A stretch of 6,148 nt of DNA from an uncultured Clostridia bacterium (GCA_949739095.1 CATIYX010000072.1:1-6148), one strand, 5' to 3'. Positions 1 to 5,547 are shown, counted from the first letter of the stretch. Program-made: numbers and translations. Notes: a model not told the origin generated them from the letters alone.

Positions 1-113
1 CTTTCCTTTATCTTAGCTGCCTGCAACAAAATGATACAGCGACGGTGCAATTCTGCTTGTTTAACTAAACGTTTTGCCTTATTTGTTTCTAAATATGTAT
101 TGGTAATTTTCAT
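1..113 (-). CDS. Hypothetical protein, N-terminal fragment (runs off the left edge)
   Basis: A leftward reading frame opens with ATG at 113-111 and stays open for 37 codons to the window edge. The start is well supported: the complementary strand carries AGGAAGGGG at about 121-129, a near-ideal Shine-Dalgarno sequence 7 bases upstream of the ATG. The visible peptide begins MKITNTYLETNKAKRLVKQ and is rich in Lys, Arg and Gln. It looks like an amphipathic helix (QAELHRRCIILLQAAKIKE) and shows no signal peptide or obvious membrane segment. I do not recognise the family, and the fragment is too short to assign a function. I found no convincing -35/-10 pair in the AT-rich bases 130-230 upstream. 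The gene is divergent from everything to its right up to the citrate synthase. Confidence 0.6.
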   Translation of the reverse strand, partial: MKITNTYLETNKAKRLVKQAELHRRCIILLQAAKIKE

Positions 114-241
114 TTGTAATCCCCTTCCTCATAACAATCATATGCTGTTCATCAACCGAAATATGACGACTGTTTTATGAGAAAGTGAAATAATTTATAA
201 AATTGAATTTTCAAAACGAATGATTACATTTTCATCTCTGC

Positions 242-571
242 TCCTATGCGAACACAACACTGCCAGGTTCTGAAAGCGCGATAGATAGGGCATTTCCAAC
301 TGTTGCCAGCAGGGACAGTCTGGACTGGAAAGACCTTTCCGCTACAGAAATCACGCAACGCGTGAGCGAAAACGTGCAAAACGGCTCCATTTGCCTGTTT
401 CACAACGAAGCCAAACATACACCGGAAGCGCTTGAACAATTGATTCCAAAATTGCAGCAGGAAGGGTATTCATTTGTTCCTGTTTCGGAACTGATTTATA
501 AACAAAGCTATTCCATTGACCATGCCGGACGGCAAAGTGCTCTGCAAGCGACAGGCGCAAACCTTTATTAA
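242..571 (+). pseudogene. Degraded 3' remnant of a polysaccharide deacetylase (NodB/PdaB-like)
   Basis: An open frame ending with TAA at 569-571 encodes the C-terminal part of a NodB-fold polysaccharide deacetylase, the family that trims acetyl groups from peptidoglycan or other cell-wall glycans, often in sporulation. The readable part has DSLDWKD at 314-334, a hallmark late motif of the clostridial PdaA/PdaB-like branch. It also has LFHNEAKHTPEAL (395-433), matching the usual LLHN-x3-HT-x-AL motif, and the typical end GYSFVPVSELIY. The catalytic half (TFDDGP, HxxxH and RxPxG motifs) is absent. The frame meets TGA at 221, and bases 241-300 look frameshifted: another frame there gives a possible echo of a YGEYNNT-type motif. 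GTG 362 is the only apparent start, has no good Shine-Dalgarno sequence, and would exclude DSLDW. I infer a truncated, untranslated relic whose 5' end was lost by deletion; the exact left limit is uncertain. Confidence 0.72.
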
Positions 572-607
572 CAGAAAACAAAAACCCTTGAGAGGAGATA
601 AATCAAC

Positions 608-1270
608 ATGGAATACACAACGCAAAACAACAGTGCACAAATCGTAGGGGAGATTACAACACCGCCGGTGTTTAGTCATCGGCATTTCGATGAAGATTTT
701 TTTGTATTCACCGTGAGAGTACCACGACTGAGCGGAGTGGGCGATTTCATTAACGTTATGATTTCAGAAAAACTCATTTGCGCTCTGGAGCTGACGGAAG
801 GAACCATGGTTGAAGTCAGCGGACAATATCGTTCCTATAACAACTACAGCGGCAAAGGCAGCAAACTAGTGCTTTCCCTGTTCGCCCGCGACCTCAAACT
901 GGGTGATGACATTGAACATATCGATAACCCCAACGTGATTACGCTAGATGGCTATATCTGCAAACCGCCGGTCTATCGCACCACGCCCTTTTCGCGTGAA
1001 ATTGCAGACATTCTACTTGCGGTCAACCGGTCCTACGGAAAATCCGACTATATTCCTTGCATTGTTTGGGGACGCAACGCAAAATTTGCCTCCTCTCTGG
1101 AGGTCGGCACACATATCCGTCTCAGCGGACGCATTCAAAGCCGCGAATACCAGAAAAAATATGAGGATGGCTCCCTTGAAACCAAAACCGCATTTGAGAT
1201 TTCCGTCTCCAAACTGGATGTGATAGATGCAGCCGAAACGCCCGAAACACAAGCTCCTTTGGAATTTTAA
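608..1270 (+). CDS. ssb: Two-OB-fold single-stranded DNA-binding protein
   Basis: This 220-residue protein resembles the clostridial SSB-like proteins that carry two OB-folds in tandem, and it should bind single-stranded DNA in replication, repair or recombination. The first fold spans about residues 8-97 and is divergent (GEITTPPVFSHRHFDEDFF, then VEVSGQYRSYNN). The second spans about 107-206 and is clearly SSB-like: GYICKPPVYRTTPFSREIA (115-133), LLAVNRSYGKSDYIPCIVWG (136-155) and GRIQSREYQKK (174-184). The tail is short, ends APLEF and has only a few acidic residues, unlike the DDDIPF tip by which canonical SSB recruits partners. ATG 608 is chosen because AGGAG lies at 594-598, 9 bases upstream. 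A strong terminator follows at once, so the gene is probably a single unit. I saw no clear promoter; it may use one inside or before the deacetylase remnant. It is more likely an accessory SSB than the housekeeping one, because no rpsF or rpsR is adjacent. Confidence 0.85.
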   Translation: MEYTTQNNSAQIVGEITTPPVFSHRHFDEDFFVFTVRVPRLSGVGDFINVMISEKLICALELTEGTMVEVSGQYRSYNNYSGKGSKLVLSLFARDLKLGDDIEHIDNPNVITLDGYICKPPVYRTTPFSREIADILLAVNRSYGKSDYIPCIVWGRNAKFASSLEVGTHIRLSGRIQSREYQKKYEDGSLETKTAFEISVSKLDVIDAAETPETQAPLEF

Positions 1271-1287
1271 AACTCATATGGCAATCT

Positions 1288-1324
1288 AGGACAGACGCTT
1301 CCGTCTGTCCTTTGTTACGTTTTT
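1288..1324 (+). terminator. Intrinsic terminator after the SSB gene
   Basis: GGACAGACG (1289-1297) pairs perfectly with CGTCTGTCC (1302-1310) around the four-base loop CTTC, and A1288-T1311 adds a tenth pair. The T-rich run TTTGTTACGTTTTT follows. It lies 17 bases after the stop codon, so it should end the SSB transcript and insulate the hydrogenase promoters. Its T tract overlaps the left half of the predicted Rex operator. Confidence 0.88.
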
Positions 1325-1329
1325 AACAA
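1312..1329. promoter_or_regulatory. Predicted Rex operator (NADH/NAD+ redox control)
   Basis: The 18-mer TTGTTACGTTTTTAACAA matches the Rex consensus reported for Clostridia and relatives, TTGTTAA-N4-TTAACAA, at every defined position but one (C for A at 1318). Flanking T1311 and A1330 extend the dyad. Rex represses fermentation and hydrogenase genes when NADH is low and releases them when NADH rises, so a site ahead of an NAD-linked hydrogenase operon makes physiological sense. The right half overlaps a possible -35 at 1323-1328 (TTAACA). The better promoter begins 43 bases further on, so repression of that one would need action from a distance. The motif match is seen directly; the function is inferred. 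Confidence 0.62.
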
Positions 1330-1351
1330 ATCCACCGCCATTCTGCATAAA
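1323..1351 (+). promoter_or_regulatory. Possible distal hyd promoter (P1), under the Rex site
   Basis: TTAACA (1323-1328, 5 of 6 to the -35 consensus) and CATAAA (1346-1351, 4 of 6 to the -10 consensus) are separated by exactly 17 bases. The -35 lies wholly inside the right arm of the Rex operator, the arrangement expected for direct repression. The -10 is mediocre, so this is a tentative call. Confidence 0.33.
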
Positions 1352-1352
1352 A

Positions 1353-1364
1353 GTTGTATACAAC
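1353..1364. promoter_or_regulatory. Perfect 12-bp palindrome, GntR-like operator candidate
   Basis: GTTGTATACAAC reads identically on both strands. Its core TTGTATACAA is the core of the Bacillus subtilis GntR operator and is common for GntR-family repressors. It sits at the start-site position expected for P1 and 8 bases upstream of the -35 of P2, a good place for a regulator. No regulator gene is in the window, so the binding protein is unknown. Confidence 0.38.
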
Positions 1365-1371
1365 ATTCCAC

Positions 1372-1400
1372 TTGCCAATAATCTCCTTCTATGATACAAT
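1372..1400 (+). promoter_or_regulatory. Strong sigma-A-type promoter of the hydrogenase operon (P2)
   Basis: TTGCCA (1372-1377, 5 of 6 to TTGACA) and TACAAT (1395-1400, 5 of 6 to TATAAT) are separated by the optimal 17 bases. Transcription would start near 1407, giving a leader of about 148 bases before the hydC start codon. It is the best-matching promoter in the window and points only at the hydrogenase genes. Confidence 0.62.
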
Positions 1401-1409
1401 ATCACTATC

Positions 1410-1450
1410 ATTCATTTCGTCGGCCTGGACATCTGCCGTCACAAATGAAT
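1410..1450 (+). promoter_or_regulatory. Hairpin at the predicted 5' end of the hyd leader
   Basis: ATTCATTT (1410-1417) is complementary to AAATGAAT (1443-1450). Inside it CGGC (1421-1424) pairs with GCCG (1435-1438) around a 10-base loop, leaving a small internal bulge. The structure would begin about 3 bases after the predicted start of P2. It has no T tract, so it is not a terminator. It could protect the mRNA 5' end or act as an operator. It matches no riboswitch class I know. Confidence 0.4.
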
Positions 1451-1496
1451 TTGTAGATTAATATTTACTTTTTAGGGAATCTTACAATCAGGGCTT

Positions 1497-1523
1497 TTTC
1501 CAGATTTGATATAATACTGGAAA
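1497..1523. repeat. Inverted repeat bracketing the proximal -10 element
   Basis: TTTCCAG (1497-1503) and CTGGAAA (1517-1523) are perfect 7-base inverted copies separated by 13 bases. The spacer contains the extended -10 TGATATAAT. The centre-to-centre spacing of the arms is 20 bases, about two helical turns, which suits a dimeric regulator that would block the promoter when bound. No known regulator is assigned. Confidence 0.4.
1507..1515 (+). promoter_or_regulatory. Extended -10 promoter just upstream of hydC (P3)
   Basis: TGATATAAT is a perfect TGnTATAAT extended -10 element, a type that can work without a good -35; no good -35 is visible at 17 bases. Initiation near 1521 would give a leader of roughly 34 bases that still contains the hydC ribosome-binding site (AAAGGA, 1539-1544). 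It could serve as a basal or separately controlled promoter next to P2. Confidence 0.45.
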
Positions 1524-1554
1524 CCATTTCATAGCATGAAAGGATGAATCAACG

Positions 1555-2022
1555 ATGGACGAGCAGACAAAAGAATTATATGCACAGCTAGATGACATTA
1601 TTGCGCATATCACCGATGCCAGCGGTTCACTGGTCGAAATTCTGCATGAAGCGCAGCAGTTATTTGGCTACCTTTCCCACGATGTGCAGCTATATATTTC
1701 CCGAAAGCTGCATCTGCCGGTATCTAAAATCAGCGGAGTGGTCACGTTTTCTCCTGTCTTTAAGGAATCTCCTGCCGGACAAAAAAACATCAGCGTCTGT
1801 CTTGGGACCGCTTGTTTTCTTAACGGCTCCTCCGAAGTGCTCAAAGCCATGGAAAAGAAACTGGGCATTGAAGTAGACCAGACCACGCCTGACGGCAAAT
1901 ATACGCTGCACGCTGCACGTTGTGTTGGTGCATGTGGACAGGCTCCGGTGGTCATGATAGACGATGAAATCTATGGTGGTGTGAAACCCGGAGACATTGA
2001 CAAGCTGTTTGAAACTGTCTAG
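1555..2022 (+). CDS. hydC: Hydrogenase subunit HydC, NuoE-like [2Fe-2S] protein
   Basis: This 155-residue protein belongs to the thioredoxin-like [2Fe-2S] family of complex I 24-kDa/NuoE subunits, and its length is normal for HydC. It should relay electrons beside the HydB flavin in the soluble cytoplasmic hydrogenase complex. The N-terminal helical half has LVEILHEAQQLFGYLS (26-41) and LPVSKISGVVTF (54-65). The cluster ligands are C82 and C87 (VCLGTAC) and C123 and C127 (RCVGAC), the family pattern C-x4-C...C-x3-C. One small departure is TFSPVF where TFY is usual. ATG 1555 is preferred, with AAAGGA 10 bases upstream; an ATG at 1544 is out of frame. It is the first gene of the hydC-hydB-hydA operon and ends about 90 bases before hydB, with a hairpin in the gap. 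A NuoE subunit of formate dehydrogenase is the alternative, but the following genes point to hydrogenase. Confidence 0.93.
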   Translation: MDEQTKELYAQLDDIIAHITDASGSLVEILHEAQQLFGYLSHDVQLYISRKLHLPVSKISGVVTFSPVFKESPAGQKNISVCLGTACFLNGSSEVLKAMEKKLGIEVDQTTPDGKYTLHAARCVGACGQAPVVMIDDEIYGGVKPGDIDKLFETV

Positions 2023-2027
2023 GGCAG

Positions 2028-2071
2028 TAGGCATAAGAGAATCGCAAAAGTATTCGACTTTTGTTTGCCTA
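2028..2071 (+). promoter_or_regulatory. Intercistronic hairpin between hydC and hydB
   Basis: The inner stem CAAAAGT (2045-2051) pairs with ACTTTTG (2057-2063) around the five-base loop ATTCG, with a possible G2044-U2064 wobble pair. An outer stem TAGGCA (2028-2033) pairs with TGCCTA (2066-2071). No T tract follows, so it is not a classic terminator. It more likely marks an mRNA processing or stability element that sets hydC apart from hydB-hydA. It begins 5 bases after the hydC stop codon. Confidence 0.55.
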
Positions 2072-2114
2072 TGGAGGAATATAGCCGGATTGCGGCAGAA
2101 TGGAGACGGAACAT

Positions 2115-3593
2115 ATGGATATTATCAAAACAGATACACAAATTCTATTGAAAGATATCGGCATAATTGACCCTGAAGAAATCAGTAGTTATATTGAACA
2201 TGATGGCTATGGCGCTCTGAAAAAAGCGGTACAGATGAAACCGGAGGACGTTGTTGCCTTAATGCTGGAATCAGAGCTGCGTGGGCGCGGCGGAAGCGGA
2301 TTCCCTGTCGGCATGAAATGGAAAATCACACGGGAACACGAAGGCGAAACGAAATATATCGTCTGCAACGCCAACGACCTTGACCCTGGCGACTACAAAG
2401 CGAAAGTGTTGGTAGAGGGCAACCCCCACAACATCGTTGAAGCGGTTATTCTGTCCGGCTATGCTGTAGGCTGCCGTATTGGATATATCAACATCCCCAT
2501 GGAAAATACCTTGGCAGTATCCCGCCTGAAAAAAGCAATTGAACAGGCGAAGGAACACGGTTTCCTGGGCGAAAACATTTTAGGCAGCGGCTTTGATTTT
2601 GACATCTATATTCGCGTGGCAACCGGAGTGTTTGCCTCCGGCGAGGAGACCGCGCTTATCGCCAACCTAGAAGGAAAACGCGGCGAACCGCATCATAAAC
2701 CTCCCTATCCATCTGCGGAAGGGGTAAACGGTATGCCAACAGTTGCAAACAACATTGAAACCATCGCCAATATTCCCTATGTGATTTTGCATGGCGCGGA
2801 TTGGTTAAAATCTATCGGTTGTGCGGACAACTATGGTACCAAGGTGTTTACTCTGTCCGGCAAAATCAAAAAGACAGGGCTTGTCGAAGTACCGCTGGGC
2901 ACCCCCATCCGCGAAATCATCTACGATTTGTGCGGCGTTGCGGAAAGCACTGTACTCAAGGGCGTGCATATTGGCGGCGCAAAAGGTAGTATTTTGCCGC
3001 TCGACATGCTGGATATCCCCACCACCTATGAAAATTTTAAAAAATATGAACTGGTTATCGGCTCCGGTGGTATCGCTGTTTTAGACGACGAGGACTGCGG
3101 TGTGGAACTGGCGAAAAACTATATTTCGTTTGCTGTGCAGGAATCCTGTGGAAAATGTACAGCGTGCCGTATCGGTCTTAAACGTATTCAAGAAATGCTA
3201 GACGCTATTTGTGCAGGAAAAGCAACGGAAAGCGATATTTCTAAACTGCGAGAACTTGCAGAAATTGTCTGCGATTCCTCGCTCTGTGGTCTGGGACGTA
3301 ATGCGCCCCACCCTGTTTTAAGCACCATTGACCATTTTATCGACGACTACAAAAACCACATCAAAAACGGCGCTTGTCCCGCCGTTGCCATCAAAAAAAG
3401 CAAATACTACAAAATCAATCCTGACAAATGTATTGGTTGTACTGCTTGCAGCCGTGTCTGTCCGATGAAATGCATCACAGGAACGGTGAAAAATCCGCAT
3501 ACTATTGACCTTGAAAAATGCGTAAAATGCGGCGCCTGCTTCAAAAAATGTAAATTTGGTGCTATTGAAATCAAAAGAATGGAGGTTGTATAA
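2115..3593 (+). CDS. hydB: Hydrogenase subunit HydB, NuoF-like flavoprotein with 2[4Fe-4S] tail
   Basis: This subunit is the NAD(H)-reacting, FMN-binding part of the soluble hydrogenase complex. ATG 2115 (492 residues) is preferred because GGAG lies at 2102-2105, 9 bases upstream; ATG 2100 (497 residues) has no ribosome-binding site, and an in-frame TAG at 2082 bars an earlier start. Numbered from 2115, the NuoF flavin domain shows GRGGSGFP (57-64), K68, a divergent NANDLDPG loop (85-92), GEET (176-179) and NN (212-213). The N3-type [4Fe-4S] cluster has ligands C345, C348, C351 and C391 (SCGKCTAC...SLCGLG). Two C-terminal ferredoxin clusters use C439/C442/C445/C449 and C469/C472/C475/C479. 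The N-terminal thioredoxin-like [2Fe-2S] domain found in Thermotoga-type HydB (about 600 residues) is missing, and the usual CPAxxC before the ferredoxin part is CPAVAI. The stop codon lies 3 bases before hydA, so the two are surely cotranscribed. Confidence 0.93.
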   Translation: MDIIKTDTQILLKDIGIIDPEEISSYIEHDGYGALKKAVQMKPEDVVALMLESELRGRGGSGFPVGMKWKITREHEGETKYIVCNANDLDPGDYKAKVLVEGNPHNIVEAVILSGYAVGCRIGYINIPMENTLAVSRLKKAIEQAKEHGFLGENILGSGFDFDIYIRVATGVFASGEETALIANLEGKRGEPHHKPPYPSAEGVNGMPTVANNIETIANIPYVILHGADWLKSIGCADNYGTKVFTLSGKIKKTGLVEVPLGTPIREIIYDLCGVAESTVLKGVHIGGAKGSILPLDMLDIPTTYENFKKYELVIGSGGIAVLDDEDCGVELAKNYISFAVQESCGKCTACRIGLKRIQEMLDAICAGKATESDISKLRELAEIVCDSSLCGLGRNAPHPVLSTIDHFIDDYKNHIKNGACPAVAIKKSKYYKINPDKCIGCTACSRVCPMKCITGTVKNPHTIDLEKCVKCGACFKKCKFGAIEIKRMEVV

Positions 3594-3596
3594 GCT

Positions 3597-5342
3597 ATGG
3601 ATGTGACATTTACTATTAACCATAAAACTATTACTGTGCCGGATACCTATACGATACTAACCGCTGCAAAACAGGTCGGCATTAATATTCCAACGCTTTG
3701 CCATCTCGATTTACACGACATGAAATGTGTCAATGGTGCAGCTTCTTGCCGCGTCTGTCTGGTGGAAATTGAAGGGGAAAAATATTTGCAGCCCGCTTGT
3801 TCCACCTATGTCAAAGAGGGTATGAACGTGATAACCTCTTCCCGCCGCGCGGTCCGCGCACGTCGCGCCATGTTGGAGCTGCTGCTGAGTAATCATCCCA
3901 ACAACTGTTTGATTTGCGAGAAAAACATGCACTGTGTGCTACAAAAACTGACGAGCGACATGGGTATCAAACGCGGTATTAAATATAACGGCGAAATGTC
4001 CATTAACGAACAAGACGCGTCCTCACAGGCAATTATCCGCAATCCCACCAAATGCATCATGTGCCGCCGCTGTGAAACTATGTGCAACGAGGTGCAAACC
4101 TGCGGCATTTTAACGGCAGTGGGACGTGGCTTCAAAACAATTGTCGGTCCAGCGTTTAATATGCCGCTAGCGGACAGTATGTGTACCTATTGCGGACAGT
4201 GTGTAGCAGTGTGTCCTACAGCAGCGCTAACAGAAGTTAGCAACATTGGCGGTGTATGGGATGCGCTGAATGACCCTGACAAAGTAGTTTTGGTACAGAC
4301 CGCGCCCTCCATCCGCGTGGCACTTGGCGAAGAATTTGGCATGGAAGTCGGCACAGATGTGACCGGTAAAATGGTAGCTTCTCTGCGCGCGCTGGGATTT
4401 GACAAAGTATTTGACACCAACTATGCGGCAGACCTCACTGTGATGGAAGAGGCAGAGGAATTTATTCAGCGTCTGCAAGGCGGCGGAAAACTGCCCATGC
4501 TGACATCCTGTTGCCCTGCCTGGGTGAAATTTATTGAACATCAATTCCCTGCTTTGCTGGATGTCCCGTCCAGTTGTAAATCGCCGCATGAAATGTTTGG
4601 CGCTGTTGCCAAGACCTATTATGCAGAGAAAAACGGCATTGATCCCGAAAAAATTGTGGTAGTTTCCATCATGCCTTGTCTAGCCAAAAAATATGAAGCG
4701 CATCGCGCAGAATTGGAATCGGAGGACCATTTGGCAGATGTGGATTATGTTTTAACAACCCGCGAACTGGCAAGTATGCTGCGCGAAGCAGGCGTAGATT
4801 TCCCCAATTTGGAAAATGAAGATTTCGACCCGCTTTTGGGTGAATCCTCCGGTGCAGGAACGATTTTCGGTACATCGGGCGGCGTAATTGAAGCTGTTAT
4901 GCGTACAGCTTGTGAAAAAATCACAGGCGAGCCGCTGCGTCAGGTAGAATTCAAACAATTGCGCGGCATGGAAGGTATCCGTGAGGCTGAAATCATGATT
5001 GGCGACAAACCGTTCAAAATCGGTATGGCATTTGGGCTGGGTAATGCGCGTAAACTGCTGGAAAGCATTGAACGCGGCGAAGCCCAGTATCAGGCGATTG
5101 AAATCATGGCGTGTCCCGGCGGCTGTATCGGCGGCGGCGGGCAACCTTACTATCAAAATAGCTATGATGTGTTGCAAAAACGCCGCGCGGCAATTTATGC
5201 CAACGACGAACAAAAAACTATCCGTAAGGCGCATGAAAATCCTGAAATTTTAAAACTTTATGATGAATTTTTAGGAGAGCCTGGCAGCGAACGCGCGCAC
5301 AAACTGCTGCATACCAAATATGTGCCGCGGGAAATGATATAA
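3597..5342 (+). CDS. hydA: [FeFe]-hydrogenase catalytic subunit HydA
   Basis: This 581-residue cytoplasmic enzyme catalyses reversible H2 formation from protons and electrons at the H-cluster. Domains run in order. A plant-type [2Fe-2S] domain has likely ligands C35, C51, C54 and C68. A His-Cys [4Fe-4S] site has H100, C104, C107 and C113. A 2[4Fe-4S] ferredoxin unit has C153/C156/C159/C163 and C196/C199/C202/C206. The H-domain has TSCCPAW (303-309), with C305 the proton-transfer cysteine and C306 a cluster ligand, then MPCLAKKYE (359-367, C361), and ACPGGC (505-510, C506 and C510). S329 in the SCKSP motif also matches the proton path of clostridial hydrogenases, so the enzyme should be active. 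It lacks the extra C-terminal [2Fe-2S] domain of Thermotoga HydA. GGAGG at 3581-3585 lies 11 bases before the ATG, inside the end of hydB. The hydE, hydF and hydG maturases are not in the window and must be elsewhere. Confidence 0.96.
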   Translation: MDVTFTINHKTITVPDTYTILTAAKQVGINIPTLCHLDLHDMKCVNGAASCRVCLVEIEGEKYLQPACSTYVKEGMNVITSSRRAVRARRAMLELLLSNHPNNCLICEKNMHCVLQKLTSDMGIKRGIKYNGEMSINEQDASSQAIIRNPTKCIMCRRCETMCNEVQTCGILTAVGRGFKTIVGPAFNMPLADSMCTYCGQCVAVCPTAALTEVSNIGGVWDALNDPDKVVLVQTAPSIRVALGEEFGMEVGTDVTGKMVASLRALGFDKVFDTNYAADLTVMEEAEEFIQRLQGGGKLPMLTSCCPAWVKFIEHQFPALLDVPSSCKSPHEMFGAVAKTYYAEKNGIDPEKIVVVSIMPCLAKKYEAHRAELESEDHLADVDYVLTTRELASMLREAGVDFPNLENEDFDPLLGESSGAGTIFGTSGGVIEAVMRTACEKITGEPLRQVEFKQLRGMEGIREAEIMIGDKPFKIGMAFGLGNARKLLESIERGEAQYQAIEIMACPGGCIGGGGQPYYQNSYDVLQKRRAAIYANDEQKTIRKAHENPEILKLYDEFLGEPGSERAHKLLHTKYVPREMI

Positions 5343-5442
5343 GCATAGTGGAATTGAGTTCTCCCCCCATGCGTAGAAAAAAATTCCTGTCAACCTATCA
5401 GCTTCGCTGTATGGCATATGATATTGCATATTTTTATCAAAT

Positions 5443-5489
5443 AAAAACGCCCCAAACCGCACTGATAACACGGTTTAGGGCGTTTTTTT
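5443..5489. terminator. Bidirectional intrinsic terminator between hydA and citrate synthase
   Basis: The arms 5443-5459 and 5471-5487 pair over 17 positions with one C-A mismatch (5453/5477), around an 11-base loop. The GC-rich part (CGCCC with GGGCG, and CCG with CGG) is flanked by A5 on the left and T7 on the right, so it can end the rightward hyd mRNA and the leftward citrate synthase mRNA. It lies about 100 bases past the hydA stop codon and 58 bases past the citrate synthase stop codon. The rest of 5343-5547 shows only a weak CAGC-TTC-GCTG hairpin (5399-5409) and AT-rich sequence. Confidence 0.88.
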
Positions 5490-5547
5490 AGGAGAATGTT
5501 TTTATCGTTTCAAGCACATAATTTTACCTGCATTTTTGCATAATCTA

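Noticed and set aside
199..214. AT-rich near-palindrome AAAATTGAATTTT and overlapping TTGAA/TTCAA repeat
   Set aside because: Short AT-only dyads are expected by chance in this AT-rich gap, and there is no accompanying promoter or known operator pattern.
362..571. Short rightward frame from GTG 362 as an intact small protein
   Set aside because: No Shine-Dalgarno sequence precedes it, and the homology to the deacetylase C-terminus continues upstream of the GTG (DSLDWKD at 314-334), so it is part of a truncated gene.
1271..1554. Riboswitch in the hyd leader
   Set aside because: The hairpin at 1410-1450 lacks the conserved cores of any riboswitch class I can recall, and no terminator or anti-terminator pair precedes hydC.
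2090..2158. Tiny frame from TTG 2090 served by the orphan GGAGG at 2073
   Set aside because: It has 22 codons, a weak start and 12-base spacing, and it overlaps hydB out of frame. Nothing supports translation.
4752..5234. Leftward 160-codon frame inside hydA
   Set aside because: It is an antisense shadow of the hydrogenase H-domain with no ribosome-binding site or recognisable product.
5399..5436. Short dyads CAGC-TTC-GCTG and ATATG...CATAT after hydA
   Set aside because: The stems are 4-5 bp without a T tract. The much stronger terminator at 5443-5489 explains transcription end.
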